This document shows, piece after piece, positions 55,509 to 64,000 of a stretch of DNA of 64,000 bases. The stretch is from Micromonospora sp. C28SCA-DRY-2. Its GTDB lineage: Bacteria; Actinomycetota; Actinomycetes; Mycobacteriales; Micromonosporaceae. The DNA is taken from contig NZ_JAUMKD010000002.1 of the NCBI RefSeq assembly GCF_030519475.1, positions 925,501-989,500 of the forward strand, in the 5' to 3' direction. Every line of letters starts with the position of its first letter. Position 1 is the stretch's first letter. Both the position numbers and the translations under genes were made by a program. Under the pieces are notes generated by a model. The model was not told the DNA's origin, did not search any database, and saw only the letters and a program-made list of their open reading frames with translations.

Positions 55509-56837
55509 CTACCGCAGGAACCCTTCGTAGTTCCGCTGCATCAGTTGGCTCTCGATCTGCTTGGTGGTCTCCAGACCGACGCCAACCATGATCAGCACAG
55601 CGGTACCGCCGAACGGGAAGTTCATGTACTGCTGCTTGTCCAGCCAGATGAAGAAGAAGTTCGGCAGGATCGAGATGATGCCCAGGTAGAGGGCGCCCGG
55701 CAGGGTGATCCGGCTGAGGATGAAGTCGAGGTAGTCGGCGGTCGGCTTGCCGGGGCGGATGCCCGGCACGAAGCCGCCGTACTTCTTCATGTTGTCAGCG
55801 ACCTCGGTCGGGTTGAACGTGATCGAGACGTAGAAGTACGTGAAGAAGATGATCAGCAGGAAGTAGACAGCGATGTAGATCGGGCTGGTCGGGTCGACCA
55901 GGTTGTTCTGGATCCACGCCTGCGTCTTGCCGGGGTTGGTCTGGTCGAAGAACTGGAGCGCCAGCTGCGGCAGGTAGAGCAGCGACGACCCGAAGATGAC
56001 CGGGATGACACCCGCCTGGTTGACCTTCAGCGGGATGTAGGTCGAGGTGCCGCCGTACATCCGCCGGCCGATCATCCGCTTGGCGTACTGCACCGGGATC
56101 CGGCGCTGCGCCTGCTCGATGAAGGTGACAGCGGTGATGACCACCAGGACCAGCGCGATGACCAGGAAGAACTTCCACCAGCCCTGGCTCTGCTTGATCT
56201 GCCAGCCCTCGCTGGGGAGCCGGGCGGCGATCGAGGTGAAGATCAGCACGGACATGCCGTTGCCGACGCCGCGGTCGGTGATCAGCTCACCGAGCCACAT
56301 GACCACACCGGTGCCGGCGGTCATCGTCATCACCAGGATGGTCAGGGTCAGCCAGTCCGGGATGCCGGTGCCCTCGGGGATGATCGGGAACTGGTCGCAC
56401 TGGTTGTTGAACAGCTGCCCGGAGCGGGCCAGCGCGACGAACGCCGACGCCTGCAGGACACCGAGGCCCAGGGTCAGGTAACGGGTGTACTGGGTGATCT
56501 TCGCCTGGCCGGCCTGGCCCTCCTTGCGGAGCTGCTCCAGCCGCGGGATCACGACGGTCAGCAGCTGCAGGATGATCGACGCGGTGATGTAGGGCATGAT
56601 GCCCAGCGCGAAGACCGAGAGCTGCAGCAGCGCGCCGCCGGAGAAGAGGTTCAGCAGGTTCAGGACGCTCGTGGAGTCGCCCTGGATGGTGTCGAGGCAC
56701 TTCTGCACGTTGCCGTAGGACACGCCCGGGCTCGGCAGCGTGGCGCCGAGCCGGTAGATCGCGATGATGCCTACTGTGAACAGCAGCTTCTTGCGCAGGT
56801 CAGGCGTACGGAACGCACTGAGAAAGGCGGACAGCAA
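55509..56837 (-). CDS. secY: preprotein translocase subunit SecY
   Basis: Channel of the Sec translocon, 442 residues, ten predicted TM segments. Diagnostic stretches: ILQLLTVVIPRLEQLRKEGQ, GELITDRGVGNGMSVLIF and KYGGFVPGIRPGKPTADYL. Follows a terminator-like hairpin after rplO, so secY-adk-map probably has its own promoter in 56838-57017. That 180-base stretch also contains a ccgggca/tgcccgg hairpin at 56952-56969. Confidence 0.98.
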   Translation of the reverse strand: MLSAFLSAFRTPDLRKKLLFTVGIIAIYRLGATLPSPGVSYGNVQKCLDTIQGDSTSVLNLLNLFSGGALLQLSVFALGIMPYITASIILQLLTVVIPRLEQLRKEGQAGQAKITQYTRYLTLGLGVLQASAFVALARSGQLFNNQCDQFPIIPEGTGIPDWLTLTILVMTMTAGTGVVMWLGELITDRGVGNGMSVLIFTSIAARLPSEGWQIKQSQGWWKFFLVIALVLVVITAVTFIEQAQRRIPVQYAKRMIGRRMYGGTSTYIPLKVNQAGVIPVIFGSSLLYLPQLALQFFDQTNPGKTQAWIQNNLVDPTSPIYIAVYFLLIIFFTYFYVSITFNPTEVADNMKKYGGFVPGIRPGKPTADYLDFILSRITLPGALYLGIISILPNFFFIWLDKQQYMNFPFGGTAVLIMVGVGLETTKQIESQLMQRNYEGFLR

Positions 56838-57017
56838 CTTCTTCCTCCTGCGCGAGGCGGGCCGCCGGTGATCCCTGGCGGGTCGGGGTGGGTGCCGGGC
56901 GAGTGCCCGATATCCATAGCTGGGAAGGGACTCTAACAGCCCGATCCCGGTCCGGGCAGATGTGCCCGGCTACATAAACCGAGTTTGATGTTACCCGGCG
57001 CACAGGGCCCAGGTAGA

Positions 57018-57060
57018 CCGTGGCGCCCGCCAGTTGCGGGCAACTGGACGGGCGCCACGG
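57018..57060 (-). terminator. terminator after rplO
   Basis: About 20-bp stem with one bulged base and a tight loop (ccgtggcgcccg-ccagttgc against its complement), 12 bases past the rplO stop; separates the spc genes from secY. Confidence 0.75.
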
Positions 57061-57072
57061 GTCGTACAGTCC

Positions 57073-57516
57073 TTACAGCTCGGTGACCGAGCCACCGGCA
57101 GCGGTGATCTTCTCCTTGGCCGACGCGCTGAACGCGTGCGCCGACACCTGGAGAGCCACGCCACCGAGGTCGCCGGTGCCGAGCACCTTGACCGGCTGGC
57201 CCTTGCGGACCGCGCCGGCCTCGACCAGCTCCAGCGGGCCGACCTGGCCGCCGTTCGGGAACAGCTCGGCGAGCCGGTCCAGGTTGACCACCTGGAAGAC
57301 CACCTTGAACTTGTTCTTGAAGCCCTTCATCTTCGGCAGGCGCATGTGGATGGGCATCTGCCCACCCTCGAACGCCGCGGAGATGTTCTTGCGGGCCTTC
57401 GAACCCTTGGTACCGCGACCGGCGGTCTTGCCCTTGGAGCCCTCACCGCGACCCACCCGGGTCTTCGCGGTCTTGGCACCCGGCGCCGGGCGCAGGTGGT
57501 GGACCTTGATCGTCAT
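57073..57516 (-). CDS. rplO: 50S ribosomal protein L15
   Basis: 147 residues: [20 protein letters not shown], the Gly-rich RGTKGSKAR segment, and [21 protein letters not shown] overlaps the rpmD stop by one base (TAATG). Confidence 0.98.
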   Translation of the reverse strand: MTIKVHHLRPAPGAKTAKTRVGRGEGSKGKTAGRGTKGSKARKNISAAFEGGQMPIHMRLPKMKGFKNKFKVVFQVVNLDRLAELFPNGGQVGPLELVEAGAVRKGQPVKVLGTGDLGGVALQVSAHAFSASAKEKITAAGGSVTEL

Positions 57517-57698
57517 TACTCGACCTCCTCGACCTTCACGAGGTGGTTCACAGTGAAGATCATGCCGCGGATCTCGGGCCGGTCCTCCTTGACCACCACG
57601 TCGTTGATCCGCTTGAGACCGAGCGAGCGCAGCGAGTCACGCTGGTTCTGCTTGGTCCCGATCTCGGACCGGACCTGGGTGACCTTGAGACGTGCCAT
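57516..57698 (-). CDS. rpmD: 50S ribosomal protein L30
   Basis: 60 residues: [40 protein letters not shown], ending with KVEEVE. Both ends share one base with the neighbouring genes (TGATG and TAATG), indicating coupled translation. Confidence 0.97.
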   Translation of the reverse strand: MARLKVTQVRSEIGTKQNQRDSLRSLGLKRINDVVVKEDRPEIRGMIFTVNHLVKVEEVE

Positions 57699-58312
57699 CA
57701 GGAAGCCACCCCCGCCCGCGACGCCAGCATGGCGGCCGGCGCGACGTCCTCCACCGGCAGGCCACGACGCTGGGCGACGGCCTCGGGGGACTCCAGCCCC
57801 TTCAGCGCCGCCACGGTGGCGTGCACGATGTTGATCGGGTTGGACGACCCGAGGCTCTTGGAGAGCACGTCGTGGATGCCCGCGCACTCCAGCACGGCAC
57901 GCACCGGACCACCGGCGATGACACCGGTACCGGCGGAGGCCGGCTTGAGCAGCACGACGCCGGCGGCGTCCTCGCCCTGGACCGGGTGCGGGATCGACTG
58001 ACCGATCCGCGGCACCTTGAAGAAGTGCTTCTTGGCCTCCTCGACACCCTTGGCGATCGCCGCGGGCACCTCCTTGGCCTTTCCGTAGCCCACGCCGACC
58101 GTGCCGTCGCCGTCGCCCACGATCACCAGGGCGGTGAAGCTGAAGCGACGACCACCCTTCACGACCTTGGCGACGCGGTTGATCGCGACGACCCGCTCGA
58201 GGTGCGGGGTCTTCTCGACGGGCGCGTTTCCGCGGCCGCCCTCACGGCGGTTGTCGCGGCGACCACCCTCGTTGCCACCGGACCCGCCGCCACGGCGCTG
58301 TTGACCTGGCAT
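57698..58312 (-). CDS. rpsE: 30S ribosomal protein S5
   Basis: 204 residues, with a Gly/Arg-rich N-terminal extension ([20 protein letters not shown]) before the core [20 protein letters not shown]. The family signature [20 protein letters not shown] is clear. 33 bases after rplR. Confidence 0.98.
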   Translation of the reverse strand: MPGQQRRGGGSGGNEGGRRDNRREGGRGNAPVEKTPHLERVVAINRVAKVVKGGRRFSFTALVIVGDGDGTVGVGYGKAKEVPAAIAKGVEEAKKHFFKVPRIGQSIPHPVQGEDAAGVVLLKPASAGTGVIAGGPVRAVLECAGIHDVLSKSLGSSNPINIVHATVAALKGLESPEAVAQRRGLPVEDVAPAAMLASRAGVAS

Positions 58313-58345
58313 CAGCAGCCTTCCTTCTCTCTCGTGACGGGGTTG

Positions 58346-58735
58346 TTAGAACTCGAGCCCGGCTTCGCGGGCGGCATCGGCCAGCGCGGCGACCCGCCCC
58401 GCGTACCGGTTGCCACCGCGGTCGAAGACGACCTTGGAGACGCCGACGGCCTTGGCCCGCTCGGCGAGCAGGGCGCCGACCTTGCCGGCCAGGGCGCTCT
58501 TGTCGCCCTCCGCACCGCGCAGCGACGCGTCCAGGGTCGAGGCCGACGCCAGGGTGTGACCCTTGGTGTCGTCCACGATCTGGGCGACGATGTGCCGCAG
58601 GGAGCGGGTGACCACGAGGCGGGGACGCTCGGCGGTGCCGCTGACGTTCTTGCGGACCCGGAAGTGCCGGCGCGCACGCCCGACGGCGCGCTTGGCGGCA
58701 ACGCCGCGGCGGCGCTTGAGCAGCGTGGCGCTCAC
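58346..58735 (-). CDS. rplR: 50S ribosomal protein L18
   Basis: 129 residues, binds 5S r[23 protein letters not shown] and [20 protein letters not shown] are diagnostic. GTG start overlaps the rplF stop. Confidence 0.97.
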   Translation of the reverse strand: MSATLLKRRRGVAAKRAVGRARRHFRVRKNVSGTAERPRLVVTRSLRHIVAQIVDDTKGHTLASASTLDASLRGAEGDKSALAGKVGALLAERAKAVGVSKVVFDRGGNRYAGRVAALADAAREAGLEF

Positions 58736-59274
58736 TTCTTACCTGCCTTTCCAGCCTTGCGGCGGATGACCTCGCCCTGGTACTTGACACCCTTGCCCTT
58801 GTAGGGCTCCGGCGGACGGATCTTCCGGATGTTGGCGGCGACCTCGCCGACCAGCTGCTTGTCGATGCCGGCCACGTGGAACAGGGTCGGCTTCTCCACC
58901 GTGAAGGTGATGCCGTCCGGCGCCTGCACCGTGACCGGGTGCGAGAACCCGAGCGCGAACTCCAGGTCCTTGCCCTTGGCCGTGACCCGGTAACCGGTAC
59001 CGGCGATCTCCAGGCTCTTACGGTAGCCCTCGGTGACGCCGACGATCATGTTGGCGACCAGGGTCCGGCTCAGGCCGTGCAGCTCCTTGGCCTTGCGCTC
59101 GTCGTTCGGGCGGTTGACGTTCAGCTGCCCGTCCTCGGCCCGCTCGATGGTGATCGGCTCGGCCAGGGTGTGCGACAGCTCGCCCTTCGGGCCCTTGACC
59201 TTGACGGTCTGGCCGTCGATGGTGATATCGACACCGGACGGTACCGGGATCGACTTACGTCCAATACGCGACAT
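58732..59274 (-). CDS. rplF: 50S ribosomal protein L6
   Basis: 180 residues: [28 protein letters not shown], and the C-terminal [19 protein letters not shown], the L6 signature. ATG 59274 has GGAGACAGG upstream. 16 bases after rpsH. Confidence 0.98.
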   Translation of the reverse strand: MSRIGRKSIPVPSGVDITIDGQTVKVKGPKGELSHTLAEPITIERAEDGQLNVNRPNDERKAKELHGLSRTLVANMIVGVTEGYRKSLEIAGTGYRVTAKGKDLEFALGFSHPVTVQAPDGITFTVEKPTLFHVAGIDKQLVGEVAANIRKIRPPEPYKGKGVKYQGEVIRRKAGKAGKK

Positions 59275-59290
59275 TTCTACCTGTCTCCCG

Positions 59291-59698
59291 TTACCAGACG
59301 AAGGCGAGGACTTCCCCGCCAACGCTCCGCTTGCGGGCCTGCCGGTCGGTGAGCAGCCCCTGGGACGTCGAAATGATCGCCACGCCCAGCCCGCCGAGCA
59401 CCCGCGGGAGCCCGTCCGACTTGGCGTACACCCGGAGACCGGGCTTGGACACGCGCTTGATGCCGGCCAGGCTCCGCTCCCGGTTCTGGCCGTACTTCAG
59501 CTCGACGACCAGTCGCTTGCCGACGGCGCCCTCCTCGGGCTCCTCGACCGACCAGGTGGAGATGTAACCCTCGGACTTCAGGACCTCGGCGATGTTCGCC
59601 TTGATCTTGGAGTACGGCATCGTCACCCGGTCGTGGTACGCCTGGTTGGCGTTACGCAGACGCGTGAGCATGTCTGCGATCGGGTCGGTCATCGTCAT
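59291..59698 (-). CDS. rpsH: 30S ribosomal protein S8
   Basis: 135 residues: [20 protein letters not shown] and the signature [20 protein letters not shown] followed by [15 protein letters not shown]. Two in-frame ATGs (59698 and 59692) are possible; the first is taken. Confidence 0.97.
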   Translation of the reverse strand: MTMTDPIADMLTRLRNANQAYHDRVTMPYSKIKANIAEVLKSEGYISTWSVEEPEEGAVGKRLVVELKYGQNRERSLAGIKRVSKPGLRVYAKSDGLPRVLGGLGVAIISTSQGLLTDRQARKRSVGGEVLAFVW

Positions 59699-59794
59699 GA
59701 AATTCGTCAACCTTTCTCGCCGGGGTTCCCCGGGCACGGCCCGGGGCCTACGGCGAAGAGACAGTTCAGCTGACGCGCGAAGCGCGCCGGGCTA

Positions 59795-59980
59795 TTACCA
59801 GGAAGCCTTGGACACGCCGGGCAGCTCACCGCGGTGGGCCATCTCCCGGATGCACACCCGGCAGAGACCGAACTTGCGGTAGACCGCCTTCGGACGCCCG
59901 CACCGCTGGCAGCGGGTGTACGCGCGAACCGAGAACTTCGGCTTCGCGGCCGCCTTGAGGATCAGCGCCTTCTTGGCCAT
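59795..59980 (-). CDS. rpsN: 30S ribosomal protein S14, type Z (zinc-binding)
   Basis: 61 residues with two zinc pairs, CQRCGR and CRVC. The short form is the housekeeping type of actinobacteria. One base separates it from rplE; 96 bases precede rpsH. Confidence 0.98.
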   Translation of the reverse strand: MAKKALILKAAAKPKFSVRAYTRCQRCGRPKAVYRKFGLCRVCIREMAHRGELPGVSKASW

Positions 59981-59981
59981 C

Positions 59982-60551
59982 TCAGTTCTCCTTGAACGGG
60001 AAGCCCAGGAGCTTGAGCAGCGCCCGGCCCTCGTCGTCGGTCGTGGCGGTGGTGACCACCGTGATGTCCATGCCCCGCTGCCGATCGATCTTGTCCTGGT
60101 CGATCTCGTGGAACACCGACTGCTCGGTCAGACCGAACGTGTAGTTGCCGTGCCCGTCGAGCTTGCGCCCGTCCAGACCGCGGAAGTCACGGATACGCGG
60201 CAGCGCGATCGACAGCAGCCGGTCCAGGAACTCCCACATCCGGTCGCCGCGCAGGGTCACCTTCGCGCCGATCGGCATGCCCTCGCGCAGCTTGAACTGC
60301 GCGATGGACTTGGTCGCCCGCCGCACCTGCGGCTTCTGACCGGTGATGGTGGCCAGGTCGCGGACGGCGCCGTCGATCAGCTTGGCGTCCCGGGCGGCCT
60401 CGCCGACACCCATGTTGACGACGATCTTGACCAGCCGCGGCACCTGCATCGGGTTGCCGTAGTTGTACTGCTCGCGCAGCTGGGCCACGATCTCGTTGCG
60501 GTACCGCTCCTTGAGGCGCGGCATGGTCTTGGTTTCGGTAGCCGTGCTCAT
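59982..60551 (-). CDS. rplE: 50S ribosomal protein L5
   Basis: 189 residues: [40 protein letters not shown] and the signature [22 protein letters not shown] 60551 overlaps the rplX stop by one base. Confidence 0.98.
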   Translation of the reverse strand: MSTATETKTMPRLKERYRNEIVAQLREQYNYGNPMQVPRLVKIVVNMGVGEAARDAKLIDGAVRDLATITGQKPQVRRATKSIAQFKLREGMPIGAKVTLRGDRMWEFLDRLLSIALPRIRDFRGLDGRKLDGHGNYTFGLTEQSVFHEIDQDKIDRQRGMDITVVTTATTDDEGRALLKLLGFPFKEN

Positions 60552-60871
60552 CACAGGTCCTTACCGGTGCTACGCGCGATGCGGACCTTCTGGCCGTTCT
60601 CGTCGATCCGGTAGCCGACGCGGGTCGGCTTCCCGTCGGAGTCCAGGACCTGCACGTTCGAGACGTGGATCGGGGCCTCCTGGGTGACGATGCCACCGGT
60701 CTTGGCGCCACGCTGGGTGGTGCTGATGCGGGTGTGCTTCTTGACCCGGTTCACGCCCTCGACCAGGACCTTGTCCTGCCGCGGGTAGGCCGCGATGACC
60801 TTGCCCTTGGCACCCTTGTCCTTGCCGGCGATGACGACGACCGTGTCGCCCTTCTTGACCTTCACGGTCAC
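60551..60871 (-). CDS. rplX: 50S ribosomal protein L24
   Basis: 106 residues: [20 protein letters not shown] (KOW motif), VNRVKKHTR and the end [17 protein letters not shown] 60871 overlaps the rplN stop and has GGAGG four bases before it. Confidence 0.97.
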   Translation of the reverse strand: MTVKVKKGDTVVVIAGKDKGAKGKVIAAYPRQDKVLVEGVNRVKKHTRISTTQRGAKTGGIVTQEAPIHVSNVQVLDSDGKPTRVGYRIDENGQKVRIARSTGKDL

Positions 60872-61236
60872 AACACCTCCGGCGCGAGAGAAATGATCTT
60901 CATGAACCGCTTGTCCCGCAGCTCCCGGCCCACCGGGCCGAAGATACGGGTGCCGCGCGGGTCCCCACCGTCCTTGATGATGACGGCGGCGTTCTCGTCG
61001 AAGCGGATGTACGAGCCGTCCGGGCGCCGCTTCTCCTTGGCGGTGCGAACGACGACCGCCTTGACGACGTCGCCCTTCTTCACACCGGCACCCGGGATCG
61101 CGTCCTTGACGGTGGCCACGATGACGTCGCCGATGCTCGCGTAGCGCCGACCGGAGCCACCGAGAACCCGGATGCACAGGATCTCCCGGGCACCCGTGTT
61201 GTCGGCGACGCGCAGTCGCGACTCCTGCTGAATCAC
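60868..61236 (-). CDS. rplN: 50S ribosomal protein L14
   Basis: 122 residues: [40 protein letters not shown] and [20 protein letters not shown]. First gene of the spc block, behind a hairpin that follows rpsQ. Confidence 0.98.
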   Translation of the reverse strand: MIQQESRLRVADNTGAREILCIRVLGGSGRRYASIGDVIVATVKDAIPGAGVKKGDVVKAVVVRTAKEKRRPDGSYIRFDENAAVIIKDGGDPRGTRIFGPVGRELRDKRFMKIISLAPEVL

Positions 61237-61260
61237 GTCTATCTCCTATGTCTGCCGGTT

Positions 61261-61286
61261 CTCCGGCCGCACCGCGGCGGCCGGAG
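61261..61286 (-). terminator. hairpin between rpsQ and rplN
   Basis: Perfect 10-bp stem ctccggccgc / gcggccggag with a 6-base loop in the 98-base gap; separates the S10 and spc blocks or attenuates read-through. Confidence 0.65.
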
Positions 61287-61334
61287 CCTGGCGGAACCTG
61301 CGCCCGACCGAGGCCGGCCGAGCTCGAGCCTTCG

Positions 61335-61610
61335 CTACTTGGCCTTCTCGAGGATCTCCACGAGCCGCCACCGCTTGGTCGCGGAGAGCGGCCGGGTCTC
61401 CATGATCAGGACCCGGTCGCCGATGCCGGCCGAGTTCTGCTCGTCGTGCACCTTCAGCTTGCTGGTCCGGCGCATGATCTTGCCGTACAGCGCGTGCTTG
61501 ACCCGGTCCTCGACCTCGACCACGACGGTCTTTTCCATCTTGTCGCTGACCACGAGGCCCTCACGCACCTTGCGGCGGGCCCGCGCGGTGGCGGTGGTGT
61601 TCTCGCTCAT
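61335..61610 (-). CDS. rpsQ: 30S ribosomal protein S17
   Basis: 91 residues: [20 protein letters not shown], signature region [20 protein letters not shown] and [23 protein letters not shown] overlaps the rpmC stop (ATGA). Confidence 0.98.
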   Translation of the reverse strand: MSENTTATARARRKVREGLVVSDKMEKTVVVEVEDRVKHALYGKIMRRTSKLKVHDEQNSAGIGDRVLIMETRPLSATKRWRLVEILEKAK

Positions 61611-61843
61611 GATGCAGTCACCTCAGTCGGCGCGGCCGAGAGCCCCAGCTCGCGCTCACGCATGATCGTGTAGATCCGGGCGATCTCCCGACGGATGACC
61701 TGCAGCCGCCGGTTGTTGTCCAGCTGCCCGGTTGCGGCCTGCACGCGGAGGTTGAACAGCTCCGCCTTGGCCTCGCGCAGCCGCGTGACCAGCTCCTCCT
61801 CGGAGAGCTCACGCAGCTCGGCGGCCTTAACGCCCGCTGCCAT
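61607..61843 (-). CDS. rpmC: 50S ribosomal protein L29
   Basis: 78 residues: [43 protein letters not shown] shares one base with the rplP stop. Sits next to the tunnel exit in the ribosome. Confidence 0.97.
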   Translation of the reverse strand: MAAGVKAAELRELSEEELVTRLREAKAELFNLRVQAATGQLDNNRRLQVIRREIARIYTIMRERELGLSAAPTEVTAS

Positions 61844-62268
61844 CAGGATTCACCCACTTCGCGCGTCACAATGCGGCACTTCATCGGGAGCTTGTGGATC
61901 GCGCGACGCATCGCCTCTCGCGCGATCTGCTCGTTGGGGAAGGACATCTCGAAGAGCACCCGTCCCGGCTTCACGTTGGCGACCCACCACTCGGGCGAAC
62001 CCTTACCGGAACCCATCCGGGTTTCCGCCGGCTTCTTGGTGAGGGCCTGGTCCGGGAAGATGGTGATCCAGACCTTGCCACCACGCTTGATGTGGCGGGT
62101 CATCGCGATACGCGCCGACTCGATCTGGCGGTTCGTCACGTACGCCGGCTCGAGAGCCTGGATCCCGAACTCGCCGAACACCACCCGGTTACCGCCCTTG
62201 GACGCGCCGCTGCGGTCCGGGTGGTGCGGCTTGCGGAAGCCCTTCGGGGGCTTGCGCGGCATCAGCAT
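61843..62268 (-). CDS. rplP: 50S ribosomal protein L16
   Basis: 141 residues: [40 protein letters not shown] and signature [23 protein letters not shown] 62268 has AGGAGG eight bases upstream; three bases separate it from rpsC. Confidence 0.98.
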
Positions 62269-62271
62269 CTG

Positions 62272-63126
62272 TCAGCCCTCCTGCTGCGTTTCTGCCGCGG
62301 CGGCGACGGCGGCGGGATCCACCGCGTCACCACTCGGCGTCTCGGCCTGCTGCGCGAGCGTGGTCGCGGCGGCCCGGCCGGCCTCGGTGCCGCCGGCGGT
62401 CGTGCCGGACGAGCCGGACCGACCACGGCGCGGCCGCTCGGGGCGGTCGCCGCGCTCACGGCGCGGGCGCGACGGAGCCTCGGCCGGGGTCTCCCGACCC
62501 GGCACCGCGTCGCCCTTGTAGATCCAGACCTTCACGCCGATCCGGCCGAAGGTGGTACGGGCCTCGAAGAAGCCGTACTCGATGTTGGCCCGCAGCGTGT
62601 GCAGCGGGACCCGGCCCTCGCGGTAGAACTCGGTCCGGCTCATCTCGGCGCCGCCGAGGCGGCCCGAGACCTGCACCCGGATGCCCTTGCAGACCGGGTT
62701 CTTCATCGCCGACTGCATGGCCTTGCGCATCGCCCGACGGAAGCTGACCCGGCTGGACAGCTGCTCGGCCACGCCCTGCGCGACCAGCTGAGCGTCCGAC
62801 TCGGGGCTCTTCACCTCGATGATGTTGAGCTGCACCTGCTTGCCGGTCAGCTTCTCCAGCTCGCCGCGGATCCGGTCGGCCTCCGCACCCTTCCGGCCGA
62901 TGACGATGCCCGGCCGGGCGGTGTGGATGTCGACCCGGACCCGGTCCCGGGTGCGCTCGATGTCGACCTTGGAAATGCCGGCGCGCTCCAGGCCCTTGGA
63001 CATCATCCGGCGGATCTTGACGTCCTCGCCGATGTAGTCCTTGTAGAGCTTGTCCGCGAACCAGCGGGACTTCCAGTCGGTCGAGATACCGAGCCGGAAC
63101 CCGTGCGGGTGAACCTTCTGACCCAT
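62272..63126 (-). CDS. rpsC: 30S ribosomal protein S3 with extended C terminus
   Basis: 284 residues: [22 protein letters not shown] domain [17 protein letters not shown], signature around [20 protein letters not shown]. The last about 65 residues are an Arg/Pro then Ala/Thr/Glu-rich tail. ATG overlaps the rplV stop by one base. Confidence 0.98.
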   Translation of the reverse strand: MGQKVHPHGFRLGISTDWKSRWFADKLYKDYIGEDVKIRRMMSKGLERAGISKVDIERTRDRVRVDIHTARPGIVIGRKGAEADRIRGELEKLTGKQVQLNIIEVKSPESDAQLVAQGVAEQLSSRVSFRRAMRKAMQSAMKNPVCKGIRVQVSGRLGGAEMSRTEFYREGRVPLHTLRANIEYGFFEARTTFGRIGVKVWIYKGDAVPGRETPAEAPSRPRRERGDRPERPRRGRSGSSGTTAGGTEAGRAAATTLAQQAETPSGDAVDPAAVAAAAETQQEG

Positions 63127-63581
63127 TACTCCGCGCCCTCCGTGTTGCTCTGCGTCTCGGCCGGCGCGGCCTGCTTCGCCGGGGCCGTCTTCTTCGCGGC
63201 CTTACGCGGGGCGGCCGGCGCGACGGCCTCGACCGCCACCGTGATGTGGCAGGTGCGCTTCCGGATCCGGTACGCCCGGCCCTGCGCCCGCGGCTGGAAC
63301 CGCTTCATGGTCGGGCCCTCGTCCACGTACGCCTCGCTGACGAGCAGCGCGTCGGGGTCCAGCCGCTCGTTGTTCTCCGCGTTGGCGATCGCGCTCGCGA
63401 GCACCTTGTACACCTGCTCGCTCGCGGCCTGCGGCGCGAACTGCAGCACCGTGAGCGCCTCCTTCGCGGGCAAACCGCGGACGAGGTTGACCACCCGGCG
63501 CGCCTTCATCGGCGAGATGCGCACGTGCCGCGCAACCGCCCGCGCGCCCGGAAGCACCGGAGCGTCGCCCTTTCCTGGCAT
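63126..63581 (-). CDS. rplV: 50S ribosomal protein L22 with extended C terminus
   Basis: 151 residues: [20 protein letters not shown], signature [20 protein letters not shown], then about 35 residues of Ala/Lys/Pro-rich tail ending in SNTEGAE. Gap of 40 bases to rpsS. Confidence 0.97.
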   Translation of the reverse strand: MPGKGDAPVLPGARAVARHVRISPMKARRVVNLVRGLPAKEALTVLQFAPQAASEQVYKVLASAIANAENNERLDPDALLVSEAYVDEGPTMKRFQPRAQGRAYRIRKRTCHITVAVEAVAPAAPRKAAKKTAPAKQAAPAETQSNTEGAE

Positions 63582-63621
63582 CGCTGTAACCCCTTGTTCC
63601 TCTATCCGTATGCCCGCGGCG

Positions 63622-63903
63622 TCAGCGCCGACGGCTCTTCCGGTCGTCCTTCTCGTGACCCTTGAACGTGCGGGTCAGCGCGAACTCGCCGAGCTTGTGC
63701 CCGACCATCGCCTCGGTCACGAACACCGGGACGTGCTTGCGTCCGTCGTGCACCGCGATCGTGTGGCCCAGCATCTCGGGGATGATCGTCGAGCGCCGCG
63801 ACCAGGTCTTGATGACGTTCTTCGAGCCCTTGTCGTTCTGCGTCTCCACCTTCTTGAGCAGGTGGTCGTCGACGAACGGGCCCTTCTTCAGGCTGCGAGG
63901 CAT
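63622..63903 (-). CDS. rpsS: 30S ribosomal protein S19
   Basis: 93 residues: [60 protein letters not shown]. Twelve bases after the rplB stop. Confidence 0.98.
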   Translation of the reverse strand: MPRSLKKGPFVDDHLLKKVETQNDKGSKNVIKTWSRRSTIIPEMLGHTIAVHDGRKHVPVFVTEAMVGHKLGEFALTRTFKGHEKDDRKSRRR

Positions 63904-63915
63904 GTCTTATCTCCC

Positions 63916-64000
63916 TCAGCCGCGCTTACGCGTGGCGTAGCGGCGGCGGACGATCAGCCGGTCACTCGGCTGGCCCTTACGACGGGTGCGGCCCTCGGGC
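63916..64000 (-). CDS. rplB: 50S ribosomal protein L2, C-terminal end only (gene cut by window edge)
   Basis: The reverse strand reads PEGRTRRKGQPSDRLIVRRR and then YATRKRG before the TGA at 63918-63916, the C-terminal tail of L2, immediately before rpsS as in every S10 operon. The rest lies beyond the window. Confidence 0.95.
   Translation of the reverse strand, partial: PEGRTRRKGQPSDRLIVRRRYATRKRG

Overview
The window reads as chromosomal DNA of a high-GC actinomycete, most likely Micromonosporaceae (Micromonospora or a close relative). The reasons are the very high GC content with many GTG starts, the ATGA/GTGA stop-start overlaps, the reversed S10-spc-alpha ribosomal order, a conservon (cvnABCD-type) locus, a HemD-winged-helix fusion in the nitrite reductase cluster, and extended ribosomal proteins. 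The species cannot be fixed from the sequence alone.

Layout, left to right. (1) 3-2590: 3' part of an FtsX-type ABC permease and its ATPase. (2) 2676-5073, minus: rplM-rpsI-glmM. (3) 5265-15804: nitrate assimilation: a NarK transporter (minus) and a plus-strand operon of molybdenum nitrate reductase, a flavoprotein, NirB, NirD and a HemD-regulator fusion, with a good candidate GlnR box in front. A MazF-like toxin/antitoxin pair and a methyltransferase lie between the two. (4) 15821-20366, minus: a four-gene conservon whose sensor kinase has a nitrate-sensor-like architecture. (5) 20818-21999: an orphan amino-acid-type solute-binding lipoprotein. (6) 22243-26566: a split NMT1-type ABC importer (permease and binding protein on minus; ATPase, LLM flavin/F420 oxidoreductase and cupin on plus) of unknown substrate. 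(7) 26644-29403: a membrane protein with a very long disordered tail. (8) 29569-35463, minus: a complete thiamine operon thiE-thiO-thiS-thiG-thiE2-thiD-thiC behind a recognisable promoter and TPP riboswitch. (9) 35890-42373: a 1957-residue secreted ThuA/sugar-dehydrogenase/PKD mosaic protein and a small CopC/YtkA-like surface protein. (10) 42495-48059: aldo/keto reductase, a methyltransferase/ABC-F/nucleotidyltransferase cluster, and a repeat-containing anchored protein. (11) 48211-64000, minus: truA, then the ribosomal superoperon rplQ-rpoA-rpsD-rpsK-rpsM-rpmJ-infA, a DUF1707 gene, map-adk-secY, rplO back through rplN, and rpsQ back to the end of rplB.

The functional units fit together. NarK brings in nitrate, the Mo enzyme and NirBD reduce it to ammonium, and the HemD fusion links siroheme precursor supply to possible regulation. 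The thiamine genes form a feedback-controlled unit. The ribosomal superoperon is broken by several strong hairpins that suggest separate transcription units. About 43 kb of accessory genes separate truA from rplM, which lie close together in streptomycetes. The least explained unit is the ABC/LLM/cupin cluster. The two ThiE paralogues with complementary loss of active-site residues and the interspersed palindrome upstream of thiE2 are the most unusual details.
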